DNA of 64,000 nucleotides from the NCBI RefSeq assembly GCF_950295315.1, contig NC_080171.1:118677747-118741746 (forward strand), in the 5' to 3' direction. Position numbers and translations under genes: made by a program. The notes under the pieces were generated by a model. That model was not told the DNA's origin. It ran no database searches and saw only the letters and a list, made by a program, of their open reading frames with translations. The DNA is from Erinaceus europaeus (taxonomy: Eukaryota > Chordata > Mammalia > Eulipotyphla > Erinaceidae). This document shows positions 1-10,930 of this stretch, piece after piece. The stretch's first letter is position 1. Each line of letters begins with the position of its first letter.

Positions 1-548
1 GCAAAAACAAACAAACAGACACTAGTATAGCCACAGGCCCTTTGGAATATAACTAAAATATGCCTACAAAAAAAAAACGGAGACACGCCCGCCCCACCCC
101 AACTCTTCATCTGCACTATTCCAGCCTTTAGGTCCATGATTGGTCAACAATTTGTTTGGCTTTGTATATCAACTCTCTTTCAGCCACCAGGTTCCAGATG
201 CTAGCAGGATGCCAACTAGACTTCCCTGGACAGACAACCCCACCAATGTGTCCTGGAGCTCTGCTTCCCCAGAGCCCTTCTCCACTAGGAAAAGAGAGAG
301 ACAGGCTGAGAGTATGACCTGTCAACGCCCATGTTCAGCGAGGAAGCAATTACAGAAGCCAGACCTTCCACCTTCTGCATCTCACTATGACCCTGGGTCC
401 ATGCTCCCAGAGGGTTAAACAATAGAAAAGCTATCAGGAGAGGGGATGGGATACAGAGTTCTGGTGGTGGGAATTGTGTAAAGTTGTACCCCTCTTATCC
501 TATGGTTTAGTCAATGTTTCCTTTTTATAAATAAAAAATTTAAAAGAA
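1..548 (+). mobile_element. LINE (L1-type) 3'UTR copy, cut by window edge
   Basis: Matches the element at 55305-56388 across its last ~540 bp, including the block with GGGAATTGTGT and CCCTCTTATCCTATGG and a final AATAAA followed by A-rich sequence. The left end is cut by the window start. It contains the intact CTCTCTTTCAG|CC junction (183|184) used in the argument about the spliced copy at 58756. Confidence 0.75.
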
Positions 549-589
549 AAGTACAGATTTTCAAATAAAAGTACTGCAGTGTTTTATTA

Positions 590-780
590 TTATTTTTTTA
601 ATTTTAGTATTTTATTTATTTTTGAGAGAGATGTAGAGAGAGAAAGACAAAGAGAAACACCAAAGCACTGCTCAGCTCTGGCTTATGGTGGTGCGGGGGA
701 TTGAACCTGGGAGGTCGGAGCCGAGCCTTAGGCATGGCAGTCTCTTTGCATAACCACTGTGCTATCTACCCCCGCCCCGC
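590..780 (-). repeat. SINE type C
   Basis: On the plus strand it reads ATTTATTT, a GA-rich tract, GCACTGCTCAGCTCTGG, GATTGAACCTGGGAGG and CATAACCACTGTGCTATCT. This is the reverse complement of an old tRNA-like SINE. Confidence 0.75.
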
Positions 781-1169
781 AGTGTTTTTTTTAATATGCA
801 AAACTTAGTTAGAAGTGACTGGTGATATTTAGAAAATAGCTTGAAAAGTTAAGATTTGGAACTCTTGTAAAGTGTACCATGTATGTCACAGAGGAGAGGA
901 GAAAAACACAACAAATGTGTGGGAGATTCAACACACAACAAATCTTGAATTGCTCATGGAAAATAAAGAGTTTACTCCCTTTTTCAAGCTGTATGCCCAA
1001 CCTTCTGCACATAATGCACATTTGAGTGTCTGTTTATTTCCTCTCACAGAACACAGAAGCAGAAAGGGTGCTAAACACCGAACACAGTACTTGTTGCTAT
1101 TCAACAGCTTCAGAAAGCTTTAACCAAAGTGGTTATAAACAGTTCTGGTCACAGAAAATAATGTTTCTG

Positions 1170-1310
1170 TGCCAGGGGATAGCACAGTGAATGGGTCGTT
1201 CGCCTTTCAAGCATGAGGTCCTGAGTTTAATCCTCGGCATTCCATGTGCCTGGATGATGCTTCGGTTTAGTCTGTCTGTCCGCACACTTCTCCCTCCCCT
1301 TTAAATAATA
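1170..1310 (+). repeat. SINE type D (diverged)
   Basis: Tracks the type D body in order: GGGGATAGCACAGTGAATGG, CAAGCATGAGGTCCTGAG, then TTTAATCCTCGGCATTCCA. The AATAAA-type tail is weak. Confidence 0.6.
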
Positions 1311-2264
1311 GATGGTACTTTGGTGGTGGCGGTATTCTGAGAGAAGTGAAAATGTCCCTCTCTGCAAAACAACAGTCTTGTAATGCGACATTTCTTTAAT
1401 AACAATATTAAAAACAAGACCACGTAGGAGTTAATATCATTAAACAAAAAAAGTAGAAGGAAAAGAAGGTTCTTGGGTTGTAAATTATGATTTTCCTATC
1501 TGTTACTTATAGAATGTATATACAATAAAGTGATTTTAAAATGCTATTTGCAAAGCAAGAAGATAAAAATACTCTTTACATGTTAAATCAAGACATTTTT
1601 AATTTGTAACATACCAACATGCAAACCCTGAAACGTTCTATCAAGTCTAAAATCCTAACGATCAAATATGTTGATATGTATTGACATTCTTATTAACACC
1701 CTGTATAAATTCTTCACTATAATTTTTATACTTCTAAGGAAAAAGGTTTTCTTTAGAATTTCCTAAAGTGATAGTTCTCCTCACTTGTAAAGTATTAGCA
1801 TTTTTAAAATAAAAATTTGTGGTATATGTCGACATACTGTCCTTTGGATTCCTTGACCCATCATCATTAACTGCTGTGATTTCATGTATGTGCCTATATA
1901 TCAACAGCCACATCTTCAAAGATCTGATCCATAAAATGGAGGGAGTGAACTTCACAGACTATAGCAGCACATTTACAGCAGATACAATCTCCTCTTGTAA
2001 CAATAAGAAAAAATACTGGTCATGGTCATTTTGTGTATAACACAGAAATGTACGCAGTAACTATTTGTGAGTAAAAACATAGTGATGTCTTTTTGAAAGT
2101 TTTTTTAAATCTGTTCTATGGTAGGAACTGAAACTAGTTCGTCTATTTATTGTGATAGAGCACATTCTTGCTTAAGCTGAAGTATGAAGTAAGGAAAAGT
2201 TACAGCAACAACGTATTAAGTAGGTCAGTTTACTGGCAGACAACATGAGGTAAGAAGAAGGTTA

Positions 2265-2350
2265 GGGGCTGGGGACGATGCAGAGTGTAGAACACATGCT
2301 TTGTAAATATGAGGTCTAGGATTCATCCTGATGCAGAGAGAGAGGGGGGC
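2265..2350 (+). repeat. SINE fragment, type C-like
   Basis: A GGGGCTGGGGACGATGCAG head and a diverged GAGGTCTAGGATTCATCC box B-like part, then a GA tract. Only a partial match. Confidence 0.4.
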
Positions 2351-2717
2351 CAGGAAGGAAAAGGATGTCAGAAAGGAAATACTTTTAATTTTGTTCACTG
2401 GACACTGTTAAGTAATGAAGTCAGTATCTGAAAACTTGTAACAGAATCTCTATTTTGGCAAACACAAAGTAATAGAAAATTCAGGAAGCCTACTATGTGG
2501 CACAAAGTTATCCACTTGTTCATCAACATAATTATGCTTTATGACATCATTTGTCTCTAGTCCTCAGCAGGGTAGTAGTCAGCAATTGTCTATAGCCAAC
2601 ATTATTATCAGAGATATTTCCATATAGGAATGTAATGTGGAGTAAGAATGGGAAAGGGTAGAAACTAGGGGGAAAAAATGAAATATTATGCAAATTTTTT
2701 TGTTAAAGGCAACAAAA

Positions 2718-2746
2718 CGGAGTGTGTGTGTGTATATATATATATG
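2718..2746 (+). repeat. (TG)n(TA)n microsatellite
   Basis: GTGTGTGTGTGTG followed by TATATATATATA. Confidence 0.9.
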
Positions 2747-3045
2747 TTTCTCTCTTTTTAAAAATTTCTTTATTGGGGAAAATATTACGCAAATTTTAAG
2801 ATGCCATACATCTGTACACAAATGATCTGTATTAACTAGGACATACACTTCTGTAACAATATCATGTTTCATATGCGTGACATAAAACTGTTACTCAGTG
2901 TGGTCCATCAACTGAGGCCAGATCGCAAATTGTTTATTACTAATCCATGATGAAATACGAAGCTTAAACCAAAGATGGAAATAGACTATGTCACCAGCAC
3001 ATTGTTTAGTTAACATTTTTTCATGCCATGTTTTCTTTTTTCTAA

Positions 3046-3266
3046 ATTAAAAAAAAAAATTTATTTATTTACTTGTTTTTGTATAGAGACAGAAACTGAG
3101 AGAGAGGGGGGAGACAGAGAGGAAGAGAGGTAGACAGACACCTGCAGATCCGCTTCACCACTTGTGAAGCAACCCCCTGCAGGTGGGGAGCTGGGGGCTC
3201 GAACCAGGATCCTAAACTGTTTGTGCCACATGCACTTAACCCGCAGCACTCCCGCCTGACTCCCCA
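3046..3266 (-). repeat. SINE, type A/B-like
   Basis: Reverse orientation: poly(A) tail as A/T-rich sequence at the left, then GACACCTGCAG, CACTTGTGAAGCAACCCCC, GGCTCGAACCAGGATCC and a right end at CGCCTGACTCCCC. Confidence 0.8.
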
Positions 3267-3432
3267 TGTTCTTTTTTTTTTTTTCCATGAAGGAAAGAAG
3301 TACATTCTGACAAAAGGTTTTTATTTCGAGTAGTAGTAACAGTTAGCCAAAATACTCAGCTACTCTGAGTGGCGCTGACAATACAAGCCTAATGCCTAAT
3401 GGGATAAACCGTATTGAAAATGTCAGATATGT

Positions 3433-3537
3433 AGGGCTGAGGAGATAGCATATAGCTATGCAAAAAGACTCATGCTGGGGCACCAAACTCCAAGTTAAAT
3501 CCCCAGCAACATCTAGCCAAAGCTGAACAGCATTCTG

Positions 3538-3540
<3 letters not shown>
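3433..3540 (+). repeat. SINE type C
   Basis: Head GGGCTGAGGAGATAGCATA, box B-like region AAGTTAAATCCCCAGCA, and an end at GAACAGCATTCTGGTA that runs straight into a CA repeat. Confidence 0.7.

Positions 3541-3582
<42 letters not shown>
3540..3582 (+). repeat. (CA)n microsatellite
   Basis: About 21 uninterrupted CA units at the 3' end of a type C SINE, so it probably grew from that SINE's tail. Confidence 0.95.
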
Positions 3583-3585
<3 letters not shown>

Positions 3586-4339
3586 ACCTTAAAATGCTAC
3601 GTATCTAATACAGTTTGATTTACTCCACATTTATTAAGTTCTTCAATTCACAGACCTACTTATATTTTCCAACCATGAAACACTTAAAGTGTATCTGTCA
3701 CATGGATGACACAATATACCAGATGGATAACAATGCTATCATACCTTATACATATAAACAACTACGGGCAGTTAAATAAATTTTTTATTGACTATTACTA
3801 TGATGTGAAATTAGACTGTCAAATTTGATAACATTTAGTCTAATAAGGACCTCATGTAAATTAAGCAATAAATGTTGGGTATTTTTATCAGTCTTTTAGC
3901 AACTCCAAAATCATTGTATGATACTTACTGATAATTTTTGCATCATTCCTTGAAGGATTTTGATCAAGCAATAACTCAGGTACTTTCAGCAAGTGGAAAA
4001 TAAATACTCTGTAAAATCAATACATAGGTGATGAACACATGGAACAATTAAATTAGTGAAAATAAAAAACGTTCTGTGTTCCACCCTAGTTAAACTTGAA
4101 AACTCAAAGAAACTGCTTTCAGTCTTCCATGGAGAACATTTGTTGTAGCGTGCCTTTTAATGGAAACTGGCCAAGTAAGCTGCCTCTCATTACCCTCTTT
4201 TCTGAAGAGGTAAAAATTAAGTTTGTAGCCACAGTAAATGAGAGACTTGACATAACACATTTCTGTTTTTCAAGTATTAGTTTCTTGTCTCTTAGGAACG
4301 GTAGAAAATCGACAGGGATTAGAGTGTGATAATGTATCT

Positions 4340-4600
4340 TTTTCTTTCTTTGTGTGAGACTGAATCCGGGGCCTCATGGATGTGTGATGTCATCACTGAG
4401 TGACCTACCTGGCCTAATTGTTTAAGGTTCTCTGTTTCTTTGAGAGAGACATGAAGAGATACCACAGCACTCTTCTGTCACTCACGGATCTCCTCTGGTG
4501 GTATCAATGGTGCTCCACTGTGAGGCATGGGCTCAGACCTAGAGCTTCACACGCAGCAAGACGTGCGTGCTGCCAGGTGAGCTGCCACCTGGCCCATTTC
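4340..4600 (-). repeat. Old SINE fragments, types C/E
   Basis: Two adjacent diverged reverse-oriented pieces. One carries GACTGAATCCGGGGCCTCATG (4362-4382). The other carries CACAGCACTCTTCTGTCAC and ends GAGCTGCCACCTGGCCC. Confidence 0.55.
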
Positions 4601-4614
4601 CTTTTTCTTTCTTT

Positions 4615-4798
4615 CTTTTTTATTTATTTATTACTGGGTAGAGACAGAGATAAACTGAGGTGGGGGGAGATAGAGAGGGAGAAAGAGAGACACCTGGAGC
4701 CTTGCCTCACCACTCATGAAGCTTTCCCCCTGCAGGTGGGGACCAAGGCTGGAACCTGGGTCCTTGTGCACTGCAGTGTGTGCCAACGCCTGGACCCC
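4615..4798 (-). repeat. SINE type B
   Basis: Reverse type B: TTATTTATTTATTACTGG, CTCACCACTCATGAAGC, CCCCCTGCAGGTGGGGACC and CCTGGGTCCTTGTGCACTG. Confidence 0.85.
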
Positions 4799-5021
4799 AT
4801 CCGTTTTCTTAATCAGTTGTGTCCCCCATGATTACTCAGTGCTTAATACATAATGGGTGTTCCAAGACAGCTGCTGAATTGGGATAAAGGAAAAGGAGAA
4901 AAAGTTTCCGATGAGCATCAAGTATCTAAGTCTGCGTAGCTGAATGATGTTACTATTAATTACCATAAGGAAAACAGGTAAATGGAGAAAAGTAAGTTTC
5001 ACATATATATTTGGACTGCAT

Positions 5022-5245
5022 ACACACACACACACACTCACACACACTCACACACTCTCACACACACTCACACACACACACACACTCACACACACACACT
5101 CACACTCTCACACACTCACACTCACACACACACACAAACTCACACACTCACACTCACTCACACTCACACACACACACTCACACACACACTCACACACTCA
5201 CACACACACACTCACTCACACTCACACACACACACTCACACACAC

Positions 5246-5279
<34 letters not shown>

Positions 5280-5288
5280 ACTCACATA
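5022..5288 (+). repeat. Compound CA / CACACT microsatellite (~265 bp)
   Basis: Long low-complexity tract of CA dinucleotides broken at irregular spacing by CT, giving ACACTC units. It yields long His/Thr-rich open frames in three phases, which are translation artefacts of the repeat. Confidence 0.97.
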
Positions 5289-6113
5289 GAATCATTAGAG
5301 GGAAGTATGGATTAAGAGATCTTTGAAAGTTCTCACCCCAGAGATTATAATGCATGGTAATGAAATGGGAGAAAAAATGAAGATGAGCTTCTAAAAGGCA
5401 ACTGAGAAGTAAGACTAGGAAGCTGACTGAAAACCAGGAATGAATTAGTCCTGGAACCAGGAAAGGTGTCTTTTAGGAGAGTGTGATCAACACTATCGAA
5501 TTCTGCAGAGAAGATGAAGACACCGAGGCATCTGGTGGCTAGATCAGGTGTAGAATCAGTGCAGTGCACTTTCAGAAATTTAGTTGTAAAGGGAAGGCAG
5601 AGGGGTCAACTAAACAGAAAACACGGCAAGAGACAGCTTCACTGTCTTGTTCACTGATGTGCACAAGATCTTCTCAAACGATGTGTTCAGTTCTCCCCCC
5701 CACCGTCCCTTCCTGTGCCACTCCCCCACCACCAAGTTTCACTAGAAGTCTGAAATACATCCTTCTAGATCTTACTGCATGCTTTTGTAGACAAATGTCT
5801 TGTACATATATAAAGCTACATGCAAGGTTTTCAAACATCATTTTACAAAATTGAGATACTAGAATTATTCATCACGATATTTTCCAATCTCTCAATTGGC
5901 ACATAATTAAGACAACTTCTTCACTAGTTGCAATAATAGTTCACATCGAAGCTAGAGACCTCAGTATTTGCAGCTAATCCCCTACTGATTATTGCACTTT
6001 TTCCTTCTGCTACTAGAAACACTGCTGCAATAGATAAAGGATATTCTTCAAAGGGTGAGTGCTGCATAAATATTCCTAAAGAAGTTTTTATAACGTTAAG
6101 TTCTGCACTTATA

Positions 6114-6155
6114 GGGGACCGGTGGTAGCGCAGCAGGTTAAGTGCACATGGCACA
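6114..6155 (+). mobile_element. Head-only (tailless) SINE type A insertion
   Basis: 42 bp matching only the tRNA-like head of type A (GGTGGTAGCGCAGCAGGTTA then AGTGCACATGGCACA). It is flanked by perfect 16-bp direct repeats AAGTTCTGCACTTATA at 6098-6113 and 6156-6171. The body, pyrimidine tract and A-rich tail are all missing. The flanking duplication shows it is an insertion rather than a decayed longer copy. Confidence 0.8.
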
Positions 6156-6291
6156 AAGTTCTGCACTTATACAAAAGTAGAATGTTACACTAAACCCCTA
6201 GGCACTCACCACTCAACTCGATTAATTATTAATCTCTGGCCAACTCACACTGCTAATCATTCTACCTATTACATCATTTTATTTCTTTCTT

Positions 6292-6440
6292 TTAAAGATT
6301 TTATTTATTAATGAGAAAGATAGGAGGAGAGAGAGAAAGAACCAGGCATTACTCTGGTACATGTGCTGCCGGGGACTGAATTCAGGACCTCATGCTTGAG
6401 AGTCCAATGCTTTTTACCCCCTGCGCCACTCCCAGACCAC
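6292..6440 (-). repeat. SINE type D
   Basis: Reverse type D: AAAGATTTTATTTATTAATG, GTACATGTGCTGCCGGGG, CAGGACCTCATGCTTGAG and CCACTCCCAGACCACG. Confidence 0.8.
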
Positions 6441-6692
6441 GCTATTATATCATTTCCAACTACATTATAGTCACCTATTTCATTAATATTTAATACATAT
6501 CCCTGTAACATAATATTAATAGCATTTATAATTTTGTTAGCTGTTGACTATTTTTCAAACTGTAGTATTTTGCATACCTCCCTTTTTATCTCTTCTCCAC
6601 ACTAGGTAACTGCTTTAATAAAATGTTGGGCTTATTCTGCTATCATTTCTTTTGAAAAATATAAGAAATCTTTTTATACTTAAAAAAGATCC

Positions 6693-6738
6693 ACAACAAC
6701 GGCAACAAAAGGGAATAAATAAATAAATAAAATAAAAA
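6693..6738 (+). mobile_element. Tail-only SINE type A insertion
   Basis: Only the terminal CAACAACGGCAACAAAAGGG plus AATAAATA tail of type A. It is bounded by an A-rich AAAAAAGATCC duplication ending at 6692 and again at 6749. A severe 5' truncation of a normal SINE insertion. Confidence 0.75.
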
Positions 6739-6854
6739 AAAAAAGATCCTTAAATGTGTGAATTATCTAGTTCCACCCTGACAGGTAAAATACCATGATC
6801 AGGTAAATTATTTTTATGTTCCAGTTCTTTTCTCAGTGGATAATTTATTTCTCC

Positions 6855-6985
6855 TTTTTTCCATGCAGAGGATGAGGAGGGGAGACCACAGTACTGTTCT
6901 GCAGCTCATGAATGTTGGCCAAAGGCTCAACCCTGAATCCTGCAATGCAAAGTATGTGCTCTACTGGTTGAGACCAGGCCCCCTT
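6855..6985 (-). repeat. SINE type C (old)
   Basis: Reverse-oriented diverged copy: ACAGTACTGTTCTGCAGCTC, AGGCTCAACCCTGAATCC, GTGCTCTACTGGTTGAGACC. Confidence 0.5.
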
Positions 6986-7709
6986 GACATTGGTATCTTT
7001 ATGTTTGTTTTTATAGCACTGACTTCCTTTTTTCTTGTTAAGTAGGACATTCCTCATGATCATCCGTCCTCTGTCAGAAAGCTACAGAAGGAATGTTACA
7101 TCTTTCTCAATTTCCCACAACTGGAGACACAGGCCGTGCCTCAGGGCTCCTCTCACTGCTGACTCTGAGCTGACACAGTCTGGGTGCTGCTGGGTTTCTA
7201 TACTGCACAGCCGCCGTTCATTTTCCCCGTTCCGTATGAAAGGCCGTGTAAATGTCCTGCTCCTCAGCAGGGCTGCCCCTGGCTTTCCCCCCACCAGTGA
7301 CTCTTGTCTAGTAATCTTGAGTTCCTGTTAGTGCTGATAATCACCGGGTGTGGGTGGAGCTCGCCTAGGAAATTTTTGCAGGGATGGAAATATTCTGTAT
7401 CTGCATAAGGCTCAGCTATACAAATATCTGCATATACTATACTATCTGCACAGACTATACTAATGAATTTGAATATCACATCAAAATCATATATAAAACT
7501 TAACTACAGTTAATCAAAGCCATGTTGAGGTATTTAAGATCATCTGCATATGTGATAATGTACTAAAGAAAATACAGCAAAAAAATTAACAACTATAAAA
7601 TGGAGTTGGTTGGTAAAGGCTGTTTACTGTACATTTCCATATTTATGCTTAAATCATATTCATAATCAAATTGTCGGATTTTAGGAAAAAGGAGCAGTGG
7701 AAGTAACTA

Positions 7710-7825
7710 CGTTGCGAGAGAGCAGGGAAGAGGACTGCTCAGCTCTGACATGCGGTGAAGGGAGAGAGCCTGGGTTCACACGTGTAAGTCACGTGCCCTA
7801 CTGCCGAGCTATCGTCCGGCCCACA
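7710..7825 (-). repeat. SINE type C (partial)
   Basis: Reverse-oriented: GGACTGCTCAGCTCTGAC, GAGAGCCTGGGTTCACACG and CTACTGCCGAGCTATCG. Confidence 0.6.
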
Positions 7826-8019
7826 AACGCTTTAAAGGGCAACACGAGGTGCACACTGCTCTATCCACAGGTCTTCCTTCTCAAGAGTTAAACTGAAGTA
7901 TTTGCTGGCATACAGGAGAGAAACAGAATTTATACATTTATATGTCTAGGCCAGTTTTGCATTTGCCTTTCTATGTTCTTCTCAGGGGTTCATTTCCTGT
8001 CTTCTGCCTCTCACTGTAT

Positions 8020-8315
8020 TTTTTTTTTTTTTTTTTTTGCCTCCAGGGTTATTGCTGGGGCTCAGTGCCTGCACCATAGTGTTCCTGTGGCCATTTTTTC
8101 CTTTTTTTCCGATTTTTTGGATAGGATAGAGATAAACTGAGAGGGGATGGGAAGAGAGAGGGATGGGAAGAGAGAGGGAGAAAGACAGACACTGCAGACC
8201 TGCTTCACCACTTGTGAAGCAACCTCCCCTGCCTGCAGGCCGGGAGCTGGGGGACTGGGACCGGGATCCTTGCGCTTACTCTGTGTGCTTAACCTGGTGC
8301 CCCACTGACCGGCCC
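8020..8315 (-). repeat. SINE type A2
   Basis: Starts on the plus strand with poly(T), then the A2 module (GCCTCCAGGGTTATTGCTGG to CCTGTGGCCATTTTTTCC), GGATAGGATAGAGATAAACTG, a small GA-rich duplication (GGGATGGGAAGAGAGAG twice, 8142-8176) and a head ending CCACTGACCGGCCCCC. Confidence 0.85.
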
Positions 8316-8319
8316 CCAG

Positions 8320-8405
8320 GCCAGAACACCTTTTCAACAAATGCAGTACAGACTGAACCTTGGGCTTCACACTAGCAAGTTCTACCCTCACTCACTGAGC
8401 CATAA
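8320..8405 (-). repeat. Old SINE remnant
   Basis: Diverged reverse piece with CTGAACCTTGGGCTTCACAC and a CACTGAGCCATAACCCAAC end, next to the A2 copy that probably inserted into it. Confidence 0.4.
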
Positions 8406-8714
8406 CCCAACAAGTAGGATTTTTTGTTACTGTTTTTGTTAGATTAATATGCTATTCTTATTAAGGTTAAAAAAAAAACTTTTATAGTGTGGTTCTATTT
8501 CTCCTCAATTATATTTATGAACTTCCATTTATTTTTCCTTGACACATCTGCAATACATAGGTTTGCTTATTTATTCTTGTCAGAAAACCAATTATTTGGC
8601 TAACGTGCCCCCTTCTGATTGAGAACTCATTAAATCCTACTCTCGATTAAACTTTTGCTTCTCTTTTTGGATTTTAGTTTCCTTTTCTAATTTCCTCAGT
8701 AAATTAATCAGTTT

Positions 8715-9805
8715 TATTTTTAAAAAATATTTATTTAATGAGAGTCAGAGAGATAAACAGAGACTAGAGCACTGCTGTGTCTGATATGGTGCTGGGGACT
8801 GAGCTCAGCATCTCCCGGCTGCTGTGTCTGATATGGTGCTGGGGACTGAGCTCAGCATCTCCCGGCTGCTGTGTCTGATATGGTGCTGGGGACTGAGCTC
8901 AGCATCTCCCGGCTGCTGTGTCTGATATGGTGCTGGGGACTGAGCTCAGCATCTCCCGGCTGCTGTGTCTGATATGGTGCTGGGGACTGAGCTCAGCATC
9001 TCCCGGCTGCTGTGTCTGATATGGTGCTGGGGACTGAGCTCAGCATCTCCCGGCTGCTGTGTCTGATATGGTGCTGGGGACTGAGCTCAGCATCTCCCGG
9101 CTGCTGTGTCTGATATGGTGCTGGGGACTGAGCTCAGCATCTCCCGGCTGCTGTGTCTGATATGGTGCTGGGGACTGAGCTCAGCATCTCCCGGCTGCTG
9201 TGTCTGATATGGTGCTGGGGACTGAGCTCAGCATCTCCCGGCTGCTGTGTCTGATATGGTGCTGGGGACTGAGCTCAGCATCTCCCGGCTGCTGTGTCTG
9301 ATATGGTGCTGGGGACTGAGCTCAGCATCTCCCGGCTGCTGTGTCTGATATGGTGCTGGGGACTGAGCTCAGCATCTCCCGGCTGCTGTGTCTGATATGG
9401 TGCTGGGGACTGAGCTCAGCATCTCCCGGCTGCTGTGTCTGATATGGTGCTGGGGACTGAGCTCAGCATCTCCCGGCTGCTGTGTCTGATATGGTGCTGG
9501 GGACTGAGCTCAGCATCTCCCGGCTGCTGTGTCTGATATGGTGCTGGGGACTGAGCTCAGCATCTCCCGGCTGCTGTGTCTGATATGGTGCTGGGGACTG
9601 AGCTCAGCATCTCCCGGCTGCTGTGTCTTATATGGTGCTGGGGACTGAGCTCAGCATCTCCTGGCTGCTGTGTCTTATATGGTGCTGGGGACTGAGCTCA
9701 GTATCTCCCGGCTGCTGTGTCTTATATGGTGCTGGGGACTGAGCTCAGTATCTCCCGGCTGCAATCCCTGTGCTTCGTCTGCTGAGACACATTCCCAGTG
9801 CAAAT
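8715..9805 (-). repeat. Old SINE (type C-like) hosting the 47-bp minisatellite
   Basis: The left flank (AAAATATTTATTTAATGAGAG, 8722-8742, then GAGCACTGCTGTGTCTG) and right flank (GCAATCCCTGTGCTTCG, CTGCTGAGACACATTCCC) look like the two ends of one reverse-oriented SINE. Its middle, GGTGCTGGGGACTGAGCTCAG, has been amplified into the tandem array. Confidence 0.6.
8774..9760 (+). repeat. Minisatellite, 47-bp unit x 21 copies
   Basis: Exactly 987 bp = 21 x 47. The unit starts GCTGTGTCTGATATGGTGCT and ends CAGCATCTCCCG-G. Copies 1-18 look identical. Copies 19-21 (from 9620) share CTTATATGG instead of CTGATATGG. Copy 19 ends in CTCCTGG, and copies 20-21 carry CAGTATC. There are no spacers, and the unit length is not a multiple of three. 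The homogeneity suggests recent expansion, with older variants kept at the right edge. Confidence 0.97.
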
Positions 9806-10124
9806 CTTAATTCTTTCCAAGCTTTAATGATGACAGGCCTGGATTTTCATAGTACAGCTATGAGCTCATCTAGTACGTACTATGTTTTTGCATATAAACT
9901 CCACAATCTTGGACACTTTCCTCATAAGGAATTTTTTATGTAGAACAAAATGTGAAAGTAATAACTAGTATTGTGTTTCCATCAATCTGGCCTTATATTT
10001 CTAACAATTTTTGCTTTTTATATTTTGAGAACATTAAGTTTGAGGACAATAGAACTTTATTTTGCATTATGACATTTCCCTCACAACACCGTGATTTTTT
10101 GGTCATGCATTGGGCTTTAATTCT

Positions 10125-10583
10125 TCTTCTTTCTTTCTTTCTTTCTTTCTTTCCTTTTGTTGCCCTTGTTGTTTTATGGTTATTATTGTTGTTATTTATT
10201 TATTTTTTTAAATATTTATTTATTTAATATTTATTCCCTTTTGTTGCCCTAGTTGTTTTATTGTTGTAGTTATTATTGTTGTCGTTGTTGTTGGATAGGA
10301 CAGAGAGAAATGGAGAGAGGAGGGGAAGACAGAGAGAGGGAGAGAAAGACACCTGCAGACCTGCTTCACCGCCTGTGAAGCGAAGCCCCTGTAGGTGGGG
10401 AGCCAGGGACTTGAACCGGGATCCTTAGCCGGTCCTTGCGCTTTGCGCCACGTGCACTTAACCCGCTGCGCTACCGCCTGATTCCCTATTATTGTTGTTA
10501 TTGATGCCGTCATTGTTGGATAGGACAGAGAGAAATTGAGAGAGGAGGGGAAGACAGAGAAGCCCTACCACCCGACTCCCTAA
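10125..10583 (-). repeat. Two nested SINE type A copies
   Basis: The outer copy (10125-10205 plus 10485-10583) is split by an inner complete copy (10206-10485, head end CTACCGCCTGATTCCC). TAATTCTTCT occurs on both sides of the outer copy (10119 and 10580). The outer copy also lacks its middle, jumping from GGGAAGACAGAGA to AGCCCTACCACCCGACTCCC. Confidence 0.8.
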
Positions 10584-10666
10584 TTCTTCTTTTATAATGT
10601 CATACTGTAATAGTTTTTGTTTTCTAAGAGCATTCTAGAACTATTCTTTCAAATATATAAAAATAG

Positions 10667-10930
10667 GGGAGTCAGGGTAGCGCAGTGGGTTAAGCGCATG
10701 TGGCGCAAAGCGCAAGGACCGGCCTAAGGATCCCGGTTTGAGGCCCCGGCTTCCCACCTGCAGGCTTCCCACTAGCAGTGAAGCAGGTCTGCAGGTGTCT
10801 CTTTCTCTCCCCCTCTCTGTCTTCCCTATCTCTCTCCATTTCTCTCTGTCCTATCCAACAACAACAACAATAAAAAAACAACAATAACTACAACAATAAA
10901 ACAACAAGGGCAACAAAAAGGAATAAAAAA
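10667..10930 (+). repeat. SINE type A
   Basis: Full length from GGGGAGTCAGGGTAGCGCAG through AAGGATCCCGGTTTGAGGCC to CAACAAGGGCAACAAAAAGG. Confidence 0.9.

Noticed and set aside
4944..5326. Three overlapping open frames encoding His/Thr/Leu/Ser-rich proteins
   Set aside because: They are translations of the CA/CACACT microsatellite in all phases; no start context, splice signals or conservation argument.
8774..9760. CRISPR-like array of direct repeats
   Set aside because: The 47-bp units abut with no spacers, and the locus is a mammalian intron; it is a minisatellite.
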